Assembly: GCA_011957885.1 (NCBI GenBank)
Contig: BLMO01000068.1
Coordinates: 1-42,480 of the forward strand
Source of the DNA: Clostridiales bacterium
GTDB lineage: Bacteria; Bacillota; Clostridia; Oscillospirales; CAG-272
Length of the DNA: 42,480 nt
Direction: 5' to 3'
Part shown: positions 32,284 through 41,287 of the stretch, one piece after another
Numbering within the stretch: position 1 is the stretch's first letter
Layout: every line of letters starts with the position of its first letter
Notes under the pieces: generated by a model
What the model was told of the DNA's origin: nothing
The model's database searches: none
Seen by the model: the letters and a program-made list of their open reading frames with translations, nothing else
Position numbers and translations under genes: made by a program

Positions 32284-33378
32284 ATGACAACGGAAAAGCT
32301 GCTTCGGTTTGCGTTATATGGATTTTGCGGAGCAATTTGCGCGGCGGGTATTTGGCTGCTTCTCAAATATGCATTTCCGGTGCTGCTGCCCTTTGCCCTG
32401 GCATATGCAATTTCCTGCGCGGTACGGCCGATTGCAGCATGGCTTCATAAAAAGACAAAAACTTCCCACGCTTTTTGGGCGGTGACATTGATTGTTATAA
32501 CAGCGGCACTGATTACCGCGCTGATATGGTTTGGCGCGTCTATTTTAATAAAAGAAGCATCGGAAGCAGTAACAGCGCTAAGCGAGACACTTGACCAGCC
32601 GGACAATCCGGTGAGCAAGCTTGCAGACAAAATTGCGGGCTTCGGAAAGCGATTTCATTTGGGCTCCGGGGATTTTTCTGATACTTTTCCAGAGATGGTT
32701 AAGGGCGCAGTGTCTCAGATCAGCTCTTGGGTAGCGGGCTGGGCAGGGGATATTCTGGGGCATTTGCCGTCCTTTGTATTCACATTGTTCGTTGGGATTA
32801 TTGCATTGTTTTATTTCTGCCTGGACAGCAAAGGAATCAGCAAAATGGCGGATGCGTTTCTGCCGCCCCAGGTGCTGGATAAAATCAGTCAAACTGTATC
32901 TATCATCATGCGGGGACTGGGGCGGTTTGTGAAAGCATATCTTGTGATTATGCTTATAACCTTTGCCGAACTGTTGTGCGGCTTTTTAGTTATGGGTGTT
33001 CGGTACGCAGTGCTCGCGGCATTGCTGATCGCTGTTGTAGATGTGCTGCCGGTTCTTGGAGTGGGTACGGTATTAGTGCCATGGACTGTACTGGCTTTTA
33101 TTGAAGGGGACGGTGTGCGCGGTATTCAGCTTTTGGTGCTGCTTGGAGTAATGTATATTGTGCGGCAGGCAATTGAGCCGAAAATCCTTGGAAAAAATGC
33201 TGGCGTGCATCCGGTGATTGCGTTGATTTTTGTGTATGCTGGGTTCTGTCTTGCAGGTGTTGGCGGCATGATCCTTGCGCCGATTTTACTAAATGCCGGC
33301 GCGGTTCTATGGGAAGAGCGCGTTAAAAAAAGTGATAGAAAAGTTGACAAACAGACTGGGGGGGTATATAATAAATAA
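32284..33378 (+). CDS. AI-2E/PerM family membrane protein, YtvI-like
   Basis: A 364-residue polytopic protein with about seven to eight membrane helices and a soluble loop near 95-150. It belongs to the AI-2E transporter/PerM family. The ending VDVLPVLGVGTVLVPW, GVMYIVRQAIEPKILG and HPVIALIFVYAG is typical of the subgroup called sporulation integral membrane protein YtvI in Bacillus. If so, it hints that the organism can sporulate, but family members also act as Na+(Li+)/H+ antiporters. GGGAGG precedes the start. It ends within the promoter of the next operon. Confidence 0.85.
   Translation: MTTEKLLRFALYGFCGAICAAGIWLLLKYAFPVLLPFALAYAISCAVRPIAAWLHKKTKTSHAFWAVTLIVITAALITALIWFGASILIKEASEAVTALSETLDQPDNPVSKLADKIAGFGKRFHLGSGDFSDTFPEMVKGAVSQISSWVAGWAGDILGHLPSFVFTLFVGIIALFYFCLDSKGISKMADAFLPPQVLDKISQTVSIIMRGLGRFVKAYLVIMLITFAELLCGFLVMGVRYAVLAALLIAVVDVLPVLGVGTVLVPWTVLAFIEGDGVRGIQLLVLLGVMYIVRQAIEPKILGKNAGVHPVIALIFVYAGFCLAGVGGMILAPILLNAGAVLWEERVKKSDRKVDKQTGGVYNK
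33344..33372 (+). promoter_or_regulatory. Consensus promoter of the yicC-remA-gmk-rpoZ operon, inside ytvI
   Basis: Perfect TTGACA (33344-33349), 17-bp spacer containing a G run, perfect TATAAT (33367-33372). Both boxes lie within the last 12 codons of the ytvI-like gene, about 80 bp before yicC. Confidence 0.88.
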
Positions 33379-33450
33379 GTATCGATAAAATAGGTGAAAT
33401 CTATCGCAGGGCGCTCCATATAGTTTTTGCGATTTTAGAAAGGTGTAGCT

Positions 33451-34344
33451 ATGCCTAACAGCATGACGGCATTCGGAAGAAGCAGAGGTACTTCTCAGGA
33501 TGGTTCAAAAATCATTACAGTGGAAATAAAATCTGTCAACAGCAGATATATGGACGCTACAGTGAAACTTCCCCGTATGTATGCGTACCTTGAAGAGAAA
33601 GTCAAGGGACTTTTGGCTGCGCAGGGGGTTTCCCGCGGCAAGGTGGAAGTATACATAGGGGTGGAAGTTCTGCAGCAGACAGGAACGGATATTGTGCTGG
33701 ATACCGCTTTAGCTGCTGCCTATATTCACGCGCTTGAGCAATTACGGGATCAGTTCGGATTGCGGGATGATCTGTCCGTAATGCGGGTAGCGCAAAATAA
33801 GGAACTCTTTTCCGTGCGCACGCCCGAAGACGATGACGGGCAGGATTGGGCAGATGTGTGTCCCATATTGACCCAGGCGCTTGTATCCTTTTTGGAGCAG
33901 CGCAGGGCGGAGGGACAGCGGCTGATTGACGATATCGAAGGAAAGCTTGTCTGCATTCGTGCAATTTGTGAAAAAATCGGAGAAATTTCCGAGACCGACA
34001 TTCAAGGGTATACACCCAAGCTTGTAGAACGGATAAAAAAGTTTTTGCAGGATTTTGATGCCGAAGCGAATGAACAGCGTATATTGACGGAGGCTGCCAT
34101 TTATGCGGACAAAGCTGCTATTGATGAGGAATTGGTGCGGTTGAACAGCCATTTTGCAACATTCCGGGAAATTGTGGAACGCGGTGAGGCTGTGGGGCGG
34201 AAGCTGGATTTTCTGCTTCAGGAAATGAACCGGGAAATCAACACCATCGGTTCCAAGGCGGGAAATACGGACATTGCTCATTTGGTTGTTGATGTGAAGG
34301 CGCTGCTGGAGAAAATCCGGGAGCAGGTGCAAAATATAGAATAA
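33451..34344 (+). CDS. yicC: YicC/YloC family endoribonuclease
   Basis: A 297-residue protein of the YicC/YloC family, reported as an endoribonuclease. The opening [19 protein letters not shown], and the C-terminal [24 protein letters not shown] block (positions about 250-275) are family hallmarks. GAAAGG lies before the start at 33451. It begins the classical Firmicutes group yicC-remA-gmk-rpoZ with its own promoter. Confidence 0.93.
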   Translation: MPNSMTAFGRSRGTSQDGSKIITVEIKSVNSRYMDATVKLPRMYAYLEEKVKGLLAAQGVSRGKVEVYIGVEVLQQTGTDIVLDTALAAAYIHALEQLRDQFGLRDDLSVMRVAQNKELFSVRTPEDDDGQDWADVCPILTQALVSFLEQRRAEGQRLIDDIEGKLVCIRAICEKIGEISETDIQGYTPKLVERIKKFLQDFDAEANEQRILTEAAIYADKAAIDEELVRLNSHFATFREIVERGEAVGRKLDFLLQEMNREINTIGSKAGNTDIAHLVVDVKALLEKIREQVQNIE

Positions 34345-34366
34345 GCAGCAGGAACGGTTAAAAAGA

Positions 34367-34624
34367 ATGAAATTTATCAACGTAGGATTTAATAACATGA
34401 TTGCTGCGGCGCGGGTTGTGGCAGTAATCGGTCCGGACAGCGCCCCGGCAAAACGGTTGATTCAGGATGCGAAAGACAGCGGCAGAGCGATTGACTGTAC
34501 CAGCGGGCGCAGAACCAGAGGCATTGTGATAACAGACAGTGATCATATCATTTTGTCGTCAATTCAGCCGGAAACGATTGCGGCAAGACTTACAGGAGAG
34601 GAAGAGGAGGAAACCCATGAGTAA
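34367..34624 (+). CDS. remA: RemA-like DNA-binding regulator (DUF370)
   Basis: An 85-residue protein matching RemA/DUF370. It has [51 protein letters not shown] and an acidic tail. In Bacillus subtilis RemA activates extracellular matrix genes by wrapping DNA. It lies between yicC and gmk, as in other Firmicutes, and its end overlaps the gmk start by 8 bp, so translation is probably coupled. Confidence 0.92.
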   Translation: MKFINVGFNNMIAAARVVAVIGPDSAPAKRLIQDAKDSGRAIDCTSGRRTRGIVITDSDHIILSSIQPETIAARLTGEEEEETHE

Positions 34625-35228
34625 AAAAGGTTTTTTAATCGTCATCTCCGGTCCTTCCGGCGGCGGAAAGGGAACTGTGGTGAAGCGGCTGCGTGAGATG
34701 ATGCCAGAACTTGCATTATCCGTATCTGCTACGACCAGACCGCCCAGAGCGGGTGAAGAGGACGGCAGAGAATATTATTTCATGGATCGCGATGCTTTTG
34801 AAGAAATGGTCGCACGGGAAGAAATACTGGAATATACCAGTTACTGCGGCAATTATTACGGAACGCCCAAAAAAGAGGCGCAGCGAATTACATCGTCCGG
34901 GAAAAATATGATTCTGGAAATTGAAGTAGAAGGGGCGGCGCAGATTAAAAAGCTGTATCCGGATGCCGTTTCTATTATGCTTATTCCGCCGACGATTGAA
35001 GAAATGCGTGAACGTCTTTTGGGGCGCGGAACGGAATCTATAGAAACTGTGGAAAAGCGCTTGGCGCGGGCTGCAGAAGAGATTAAGCTTGCACCGGAGT
35101 ATGATTATATTGTAATCAATGAACGGGACGGGATAGATGCCTGTGCTGCGCATATTTGTGAAATTATCTGCGCGGAAAGTGCAAAATCGGGCAGAATGAC
35201 AGAAGAAATCAATGCGTTTTTAGCATAA
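34617..35228 (+). CDS. gmk: Guanylate kinase
   Basis: A 203-residue enzyme phosphorylating GMP to GDP with ATP. The P-loop is GPSGGGKGT near the N-terminus; [21 protein letters not shown] and YGTPKKE bind GMP. The start is at 34617, directly after GAGGAGG inside the end of remA; longer in-frame starts are rejected because the kinase normally begins a few residues before the P-loop. It links this operon functionally to the purine pathway upstream. Confidence 0.95.
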   Translation: MSKKGFLIVISGPSGGGKGTVVKRLREMMPELALSVSATTRPPRAGEEDGREYYFMDRDAFEEMVAREEILEYTSYCGNYYGTPKKEAQRITSSGKNMILEIEVEGAAQIKKLYPDAVSIMLIPPTIEEMRERLLGRGTESIETVEKRLARAAEEIKLAPEYDYIVINERDGIDACAAHICEIICAESAKSGRMTEEINAFLA

Positions 35229-35256
35229 TATAAGAATCAGAAGAGGTAGACAAATT

Positions 35257-35574
35257 ATGATTACACCATCTATTGCAGAACTCACGCAGAACAAATTCAA
35301 CAGATATACTTTGGTTATTGCAACTGCAAAGTGCGCCAAAATGATTACAGATGAGTATGTTGCGCAGAGAGAGCTTGCAGAGCGGCGGATTGCAAATAAG
35401 GAAACGGACAAGAGTATTGCTTCTATGATCCGCAAGGAGTATCGGGACGATAAAGCGGTAAAAACTGCGGTAAACGGTTTGTACAATAAAGATTTTGTGA
35501 TCGTCGGTTTGACGGATGATGAAGTAGATGAAGAAAATGCAGCAACAGCTGATGAGGCAGAAACTGAGGAATAA
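35257..35574 (+). CDS. rpoZ: RNA polymerase omega subunit
   Basis: A 105-residue omega subunit that supports assembly of RNA polymerase. The N-terminus ITPSIAELTQNKFNRYTLVIATAKCAKMI fits the family (residues about 2-30), with Cys in place of the common Arg in AKRAR. The middle has a Lys/Asp-rich segment and the end is very acidic (EEENAAT...ETEE type), longer than in E. coli. AGAAGAGG precedes the start. It is usually followed by coaBC; here a repeat island follows. Confidence 0.9.
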   Translation: MITPSIAELTQNKFNRYTLVIATAKCAKMITDEYVAQRELAERRIANKETDKSIASMIRKEYRDDKAVKTAVNGLYNKDFVIVGLTDDEVDEENAATADEAETEE

Positions 35575-35576
35575 GG

Positions 35577-35935
35577 ATAGCGGAGCACAAACTAAAAAGG
35601 CTCCTCCCAGCAAGGGGAGTTGTCGTGAAGCGACTGAGGTTTTGTATAATCCATACTGCTAATTTGAAGAATCTGTAAAAAGAAAATGAGTACGGACAAT
35701 TCCTCCGTCACGGCTACGCCGTGCCACCTCCTTTTACACAAAGGAGGCTTGCAAAGTTTGATAAGACTTTGCCGTGCTGCTTCCTTTGGTGGGTGATGTT
35801 TGCGAAGTACGATGGAGTTTGTGGGTGTGGGCTCCCATGTGAGAATCCTTGCATGGCGCCATAGGAGGCTTTCGCGAAGCGACTGAGGGACTGTCCTGCT
35901 TTTGTCTTGATTTGTAGGAGCTTGTTTGGAAAGCC
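35577..35935 (+). repeat. Dispersed two-hairpin repeat, island F
   Basis: A plus unit (35594-35645; outer GCTCCTCCC-type arm, inner GTCG-tgaa-CGAC) starts 20 bp after the rpoZ stop. After a ~50-bp AT-rich spacer comes a minus unit (35696-35752; inner CACGGC-tac-GCCGTG, outer CCTCCTTTT/AAAGGAGG). A degenerate stretch (35761-35828) and a long-variant plus unit with nested GGCGCC (35829-35893; inner TTCGC/GCGAC) follow. No gene is visible between rpoZ and priA (35575-36032). Confidence 0.8.
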
Positions 35936-36032
35936 ACCACTATTAACGGTATTATGATTGTGCAGTACTGCCGCCGAGTATGGCGGCAGTAATTTGGTAT
36001 ATTGATAATTTAAATTTATTTGGAGGGATGAT

Positions 36033-38543
36033 ATGGTTAGAGAATTTGCAGCAGTGCGTATTTTGGACGCACCATATCATGCCGACCAGATTTATGATTA
36101 TTATATTCCTGCCGAATTTTCTGAGACTGTTTTTTCAGGCAGCCTTGTCAGCGTTCCCTTTGGGCGCGGAAACCGGCACGCGCGTGCGGTTGTAACGGAG
36201 GTGCGCGGGAGCAGCGCATATGAAAATACAAAGCCGATTTTGTCAGTAACCGGAGACGGACCGCTTCTGAACGAAGAAATGTTAGGCGTCTGCCGGTTTT
36301 TATGTGATTATACGCTGTGCACATTTGGCGAGGCTGTTCGAACGGTTATTCCCGCGGCGGCAATGTCAAAAATGTTTGATTACTACAGCGCTGCCGAAGG
36401 AGATCACGAAAAGAAACTAAAAAAACTGTCTGAGAAAGCCCTGCTTTTTTATTCGTATATCAAAGCGAGAGGCGAGGTTTCCGCGCAGCAATTGAAAACA
36501 AAATTTGGTGATGAAGCTGCAACATTGGCGGCATCTCTTGTAAAATCCGGCGTTGTTACGCGACAGTCCAAAATAAAGGTTCGTTCCAGCGATCGATTTG
36601 ATGCGTTCATTTCTCCTGTAATGGATAGCTTTGCAAGTATGGTAACAGCGGGCAAACTGAAAAGTCCCTTGCAGGCACAGATTTTAGTTGCGTTGTCCAA
36701 GACCGGAAGAATCAGCGCCGAGGAGTTGTTTGAACGAATCGGTGTCAGGGCGAAAGTCCAGCTGAATGCATTGGAAAAAAAGCAGATGATCCATGTGGAA
36801 CGTGTTGAAAGCTACCGAAATCCTTATGCGATTCCGGAAGATACTGTTTTGCAGGAGGAGATGCCTTTATCTGTACAGCAGCAGGAAGCGTATGACAAAT
36901 TAGAAGCGCTGTATGCTAGCGGAGCAGCGGCAGCGCTGCTCCATGGAGTGACCGGCAGCGGAAAAACCAGGGTGATCAAAGAGATGATTGACCGGGTTTT
37001 GCAGGACAAGCGCGGGGTGATTGTCCTGGTGCCGGAGATTTCCCTTACGCCGCAGGTGGTAGAGTATTTCTGCAAATGTTATGGAAATCGTATTGCTGTC
37101 ATTCATTCCAAATTATCTGCCGGAGAACGGTACGATGCATGGAAACGGATCCGCAAGGGACTCGCAGATGTGGTAATTGGTACGCGCAGCGCAATTTTTG
37201 CACCGATTCCCAATATCGGAATGATCGTTATTGACGAAGAACAGGAGCATACGTATAAATCAGATACAGACCCCAAATATCTGGCGCACGATGTGGCGCG
37301 GTATCGCTGCGGACAGCATAATGCATTGTTGCTTCTGTCCTCTGCAACTCCCTCACTCAGTTCATATTATAAGGCGATGTCAGGTATATACACCTTAATT
37401 GAAATGCAGCAGCGCTACGGAAAAGCACGGCTCCCTGATGTAGCGGTTTGTGATATGCGCAGTGAGATAGATGCGGGGAACACCTCTCCAATTAGTATTG
37501 GATTGCTGGAGCGCCTCAAAGAGGTACGAGATAAAAAATCCCAGGCAATCATATTTCTGAACCGTCGGGGTTACAGCAGCGCTGTAAGCTGTCGGGTGTG
37601 CGGCGAAGCAATACGGTGCCCCAACTGTTCTGTGTCGCTGACATATCATACCCGTGCGCCGATTGGTGTGACAGAGGATGCGCAGGATTATTTCCGCCGC
37701 CGCAGTGAGCGTGGAGATCTTGCCTGTCATTATTGCGGATACCGCACGCCAGTGCCAAGTACGTGCCCGTCCTGCGGCGCAGAGCACTTTCGGTTTATGG
37801 GCTGTGGTACGCAGCAGGCGCAGGAGGAGATCGAACGTCTTGTGCCAGGACTGCGGGTGCTGCGTATGGATATGGATACCACCCAGACGAAAATGTCCCA
37901 TCGGGAATTGATTGAGAATTTTCGTGAGGGCGGAGCAGACGTTTTGCTTGGAACACAAATGGTTACTAAGGGACATGACTTTCCTCATGTGACCTTGGTT
38001 GGCGTTATGAATGCAGATGGCAGTTTGTATTTAGACGATTTTCGGGCGGCAGAACGTACATTCTCCATGCTGACTCAGGCGATTGGCCGTGCAGGACGCG
38101 CAAATGAACCGGGAATTGCAGTGGTGCAAACCTATAATCCGGATTCTCCGGTCATTCGAATGGCAGCGATGCAGGATTATAAATCCTTTTATGAGCGTGA
38201 AATTCCGCTGCGGCAGGCATTAGTGTTTCCGCCGTTTTGCGATATTGCCGTTGTTACTTTATGCAGCAGCGACGAAGCTTTACTTGCCGCATCTGCCGCC
38301 AAGCTTGCGGAGAATGTAAAGGAGCTTTTGAAAGGTGCGTTTCAGGATGTGGAAGCTGTGGTGTTCGGACCCTTTGAAACGCCGATTTACCGGGTGCAGA
38401 ATGTATGCAGAATGCGCTTGGTTATCAAATGCCGCCTGAACAGGCGCGCACGGAAAATGATTGGTAGCATATTGGCTGCCTTTGGAAAGAGCGGAACAAA
38501 AAATCTGACGATCAGTGCAGACTTGAATCCCTCCAGTTTATAG
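36033..38543 (+). CDS. priA: PriA, primosomal replication restart helicase
   Basis: An 836-residue superfamily 2 helicase that reloads the replisome at stalled forks. An N-terminal DNA-binding domain (about 1-110) is followed by a winged-helix part. The helicase core has Walker A HGVTGSGKT, DEEQEH (DEAH-like box) and LFLSSATPS-type motif III. Eight zinc-binding cysteines lie in CRVCGEAIRCPNC and CHYCGYRTPVPSTCPSC. Between the two halves of the zinc region, after LTYH, an insertion of about 20 residues (540-561, VTEDAQDYFRRRSERGD) separates it from CHYCGY, where most PriA proteins have a short loop. GGAGGG precedes ATG 36033. It heads the priA-def-fmt-rsmB-rlmN group. Confidence 0.94.
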   Translation: MVREFAAVRILDAPYHADQIYDYYIPAEFSETVFSGSLVSVPFGRGNRHARAVVTEVRGSSAYENTKPILSVTGDGPLLNEEMLGVCRFLCDYTLCTFGEAVRTVIPAAAMSKMFDYYSAAEGDHEKKLKKLSEKALLFYSYIKARGEVSAQQLKTKFGDEAATLAASLVKSGVVTRQSKIKVRSSDRFDAFISPVMDSFASMVTAGKLKSPLQAQILVALSKTGRISAEELFERIGVRAKVQLNALEKKQMIHVERVESYRNPYAIPEDTVLQEEMPLSVQQQEAYDKLEALYASGAAAALLHGVTGSGKTRVIKEMIDRVLQDKRGVIVLVPEISLTPQVVEYFCKCYGNRIAVIHSKLSAGERYDAWKRIRKGLADVVIGTRSAIFAPIPNIGMIVIDEEQEHTYKSDTDPKYLAHDVARYRCGQHNALLLLSSATPSLSSYYKAMSGIYTLIEMQQRYGKARLPDVAVCDMRSEIDAGNTSPISIGLLERLKEVRDKKSQAIIFLNRRGYSSAVSCRVCGEAIRCPNCSVSLTYHTRAPIGVTEDAQDYFRRRSERGDLACHYCGYRTPVPSTCPSCGAEHFRFMGCGTQQAQEEIERLVPGLRVLRMDMDTTQTKMSHRELIENFREGGADVLLGTQMVTKGHDFPHVTLVGVMNADGSLYLDDFRAAERTFSMLTQAIGRAGRANEPGIAVVQTYNPDSPVIRMAAMQDYKSFYEREIPLRQALVFPPFCDIAVVTLCSSDEALLAASAAKLAENVKELLKGAFQDVEAVVFGPFETPIYRVQNVCRMRLVIKCRLNRRARKMIGSILAAFGKSGTKNLTISADLNPSSL

Positions 38544-38568
38544 ATAATGAAAGGTATGGTTTTATAAT

Positions 38569-39027
38569 ATGGCAATTCGGAATATAGTGAAAGAAGGAGA
38601 CCCAGTTCTCCGTGGAAAATGCCGCCCGGTGGAGGAGATTACTCCGCGGATTCTCACATTGTTGGATGATATGCGGGAAACGCTTGCCGATGCGGATGGG
38701 GTAGGACTTGCTGCACCCCAGGTAGGAGTACGCAGACGGGTTGTTATTGTTGTAAATGAAAACGATGAAATGATAGAATTGATCAATCCGCAGATTATTG
38801 AACGGAGCGGGCACCAGCGGGATTTGGAAGGATGTTTGTCTGTGCCGGGGCGGTGGGGCTACACGAACCGTCCGATGCATGTTACCGTGCAGGCGCAGGA
38901 CCGGGATGGGAAAACATTTACCGTGTCTGGAAGCGGGCTGACAGCAAGAGCCTTTTGCCATGAGATTGATCATTTGGACGGCATATTATTTATTGATCAT
39001 GCCGAGGAATGTGAAATTGACGAGTGA
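38569..39027 (+). CDS. def: Peptide deformylase
   Basis: A 152-residue metallo-deformylase removing N-formyl from nascent proteins. The three motifs are GVGLAAPQVG, EGCLSVPG (metal Cys) and HEIDH (two metal His and catalytic Glu). GAAAGG lies upstream with a 3-codon minigene (ATG GTT TTA TAA, 38556-38567) ending 1 nt before the start. fmt follows 31 nt downstream, pairing formylation and deformylation. Confidence 0.95.
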   Translation: MAIRNIVKEGDPVLRGKCRPVEEITPRILTLLDDMRETLADADGVGLAAPQVGVRRRVVIVVNENDEMIELINPQIIERSGHQRDLEGCLSVPGRWGYTNRPMHVTVQAQDRDGKTFTVSGSGLTARAFCHEIDHLDGILFIDHAEECEIDE

Positions 39028-39058
39028 ACGGAACGGCACTTACAGAGAGGGAGATATT

Positions 39059-40000
39059 ATGCGGATTGTTTTTATGGGAACACCTGATTTTGCACAGATT
39101 TGCCTGCGTGCTTTGGTGGAGGCGGAACTGAACGTGGTTGCCGCTGTAACACAGCCGGACAAGCCGAAGGGGCGCGGGTATCAAATGGTTCCTCCGCCGG
39201 TGAAGGTGTATGCACAGGAAGAGGGGATTGATGTATATCAGCCGCAGACATTGAAGGACGGAGCATTTGCAGAAACGCTTGCGCAGCTTGCGCCGGATCT
39301 CATCATAGTTGTTGCTTACGGCAAAATTCTGCCTTCGTATATTCTTGAATATCCCCGCCTTGGCTGCATCAATGCGCACGGCTCTCTGCTTCCGAAATAT
39401 CGCGGTGCAGCGCCGATTCAGCGCGCAATTATGGAGGGAGAGCAGGAAACCGGAATTACCATTATGTATATGAATGAGGGACTGGATACCGGGGATATGC
39501 TTTTGTCGGAAGGAACGCCGATTTCCGATGCGGATAATTTTGAAACCCTTCACGATCGGCTTGCCGTTATGGCAGGCAGACTTTTGGTGCGTGTGGTCCC
39601 TATGCTGGAAGCAGGCACGGCAGTACCGGTTCCACAGGACGATGCACTGGCGAACTATGCAAATAAAATTCTGAAAGAAGACTGTATATTGGATTTCTCA
39701 AGGGATGCTCAGACGCTGCTCCATCAGATTCAGGGACTTTCGCCCTATCCTTTGGTGATGACGAAAACACCAAATGGAAAGCTTTTGAAAATTGTATCTG
39801 CAAAAATGGCAGACGGCAGTGTACAGGCCCCGGCAGGAACGGTGGTAGATTTGTCTGATGCCGGGTTTACTGTGGTATGCGGAGACGGAAGAAAACTGCT
39901 TATAACCGGTGTCTTGCCCGAAGGAAAAGGCAGAATGCCTGCGGCAGACTTTGTGCGCGGCAGACGGATCCAGGCGGGAGAATTGCTGACATGGATGTAA
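39059..40000 (+). CDS. fmt: Methionyl-tRNA formyltransferase
   Basis: A 313-residue enzyme formylating initiator Met-tRNA with 10-formyl-THF. MRIVFMGTPDFAQICL is the family N-terminus, HGSLLPKYRGAAPIQRAI holds the catalytic region, and TGITIMYMNEGLDTGDML is the formyl-site Asp block. GAGAGGGAG precedes ATG 39059; a longer in-frame start at 38960 lies inside def and is rejected. It overlaps rsmB by 10 bp. Confidence 0.95.
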   Translation: MRIVFMGTPDFAQICLRALVEAELNVVAAVTQPDKPKGRGYQMVPPPVKVYAQEEGIDVYQPQTLKDGAFAETLAQLAPDLIIVVAYGKILPSYILEYPRLGCINAHGSLLPKYRGAAPIQRAIMEGEQETGITIMYMNEGLDTGDMLLSEGTPISDADNFETLHDRLAVMAGRLLVRVVPMLEAGTAVPVPQDDALANYANKILKEDCILDFSRDAQTLLHQIQGLSPYPLVMTKTPNGKLLKIVSAKMADGSVQAPAGTVVDLSDAGFTVVCGDGRKLLITGVLPEGKGRMPAADFVRGRRIQAGELLTWM

Positions 40001-41280
40001 ATAAGGTCAATCCTGGACGGCGGGCTGCGTTTTCCTCTTTATGCAAAATGAAAGCAGGGAAGTATACCAATCTGGAAGTGAATACAGTTTTGCGGCGGAC
40101 AGAAATGTCCGGTGCGGATCGGGGGCTTTATACAGCGCTGGTATACGGTGTGACAGAACGGTTGATCACATTGGATTATATAATCGGTTCGCTTTCAGGA
40201 CGACCTGTTCATACATTGGATGAAGAAGTTTTGTGCGCGCTGCGTCTTGGTGTATATCAACTGGCGTTTATGGATCGGATCCCGCCTCATGCGGCAGTGT
40301 CCCAGTCTGTATCCATGGCTCCTGCAAAGGGGCGCGGATTTGTCAACGCTGTTCTGCGTACATTTGTCCGGGAGGGATGCGCTGTGTCTATGCCGGAACG
40401 GACGGATGAGAACTACTTATCCGTGCGGTATTCTGTGCCGGAGTCCCTTTGCCGGGCATTTACGGAATGGTTCGGTGCAGATACAGCCGAACAGATTTTT
40501 GCAGCTTTTTTAAAACCGGAGGAAACTGCGCTGCGTGTCAATACGCTGCGCAATACTGCTGCGGAGGCGGCCGAGTGCTTGCATGGATCTGTGTCGGCAC
40601 TGTGCGGCGGATGTGTGAAAACAGCGTCTTTTGACGGGGTGTTGGAAGGTGTGGAAGCCGGAGACTGGTTTGTGCAGGATGAAGCGTCTGCTTTGTGTGC
40701 ACATATATTGGGGGCACGCCCTGGAGAGACAGTTGCGGATGTTTGTGCTGCTCCCGGCGGAAAAAGTTTTGCGGTTGCTATGGATATGGAGAATTCCGGT
40801 AAGATTTATGCGTTTGATTTACATGTAAACAAGCTGTCGCTGATTCAGCGGGGGGCGAAAAAACTTGGAATATCCATTCTGCAGACGGATGAACGGGATG
40901 CGAGGGATCCTCTTACAGATTTAATTGGAAAAGCGGATCGGGTGCTGTGTGATGCGCCGTGCTCCGGTCTTGGAGTGATCGGAAAGAAACCGGATATCAA
41001 GTACAAAGATATGGATGCGCTGGATCGCTTGCCAGGGGTGCAGTATGAGGTGCTTGTGGGAGCATCCGCATATGTACGGTCCGGCGGAATATTGGTGTAT
41101 TCCACGTGTACTTTAAATCCTGCGGAGAATGCAGGTGTAACGGATCGCTTTTTGACAGAACATCCCGCGTTTGAACCGGCACCCTTTTCTTTTGGAGAAG
41201 GGGAACAGAGCAGTGTGACGCTGTTGCCCCATATGCACGGGACGGATGGATTCTACATTTGCAGAATGCGGAGAAAGTGA
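39991..41280 (+). CDS. rsmB: 16S rRNA (cytosine-967-C5) methyltransferase RsmB
   Basis: A 429-residue SAM-dependent methyltransferase. The N-terminal NusB-like helical domain (about 1-140) is followed by a Rossmann domain with VCAAPGGKSFA for SAM binding, DAPCSGLG and the catalytic-cysteine block STCTLNPAEN. Start at 39991 within the end of fmt. It has the normal length and order for the fmt-rsmB-rlmN cluster. Confidence 0.94.
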   Translation: MDVNKVNPGRRAAFSSLCKMKAGKYTNLEVNTVLRRTEMSGADRGLYTALVYGVTERLITLDYIIGSLSGRPVHTLDEEVLCALRLGVYQLAFMDRIPPHAAVSQSVSMAPAKGRGFVNAVLRTFVREGCAVSMPERTDENYLSVRYSVPESLCRAFTEWFGADTAEQIFAAFLKPEETALRVNTLRNTAAEAAECLHGSVSALCGGCVKTASFDGVLEGVEAGDWFVQDEASALCAHILGARPGETVADVCAAPGGKSFAVAMDMENSGKIYAFDLHVNKLSLIQRGAKKLGISILQTDERDARDPLTDLIGKADRVLCDAPCSGLGVIGKKPDIKYKDMDALDRLPGVQYEVLVGASAYVRSGGILVYSTCTLNPAENAGVTDRFLTEHPAFEPAPFSFGEGEQSSVTLLPHMHGTDGFYICRMRRK

Positions 41281-41287
41281 GGTCAGT

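Noticed and set aside
1..35935. Repeat islands considered as a CRISPR array
   Set aside because: Units are two-hairpin, in both orientations, irregularly spaced and in separate gaps; there are no unique spacers of constant length and no cas genes.
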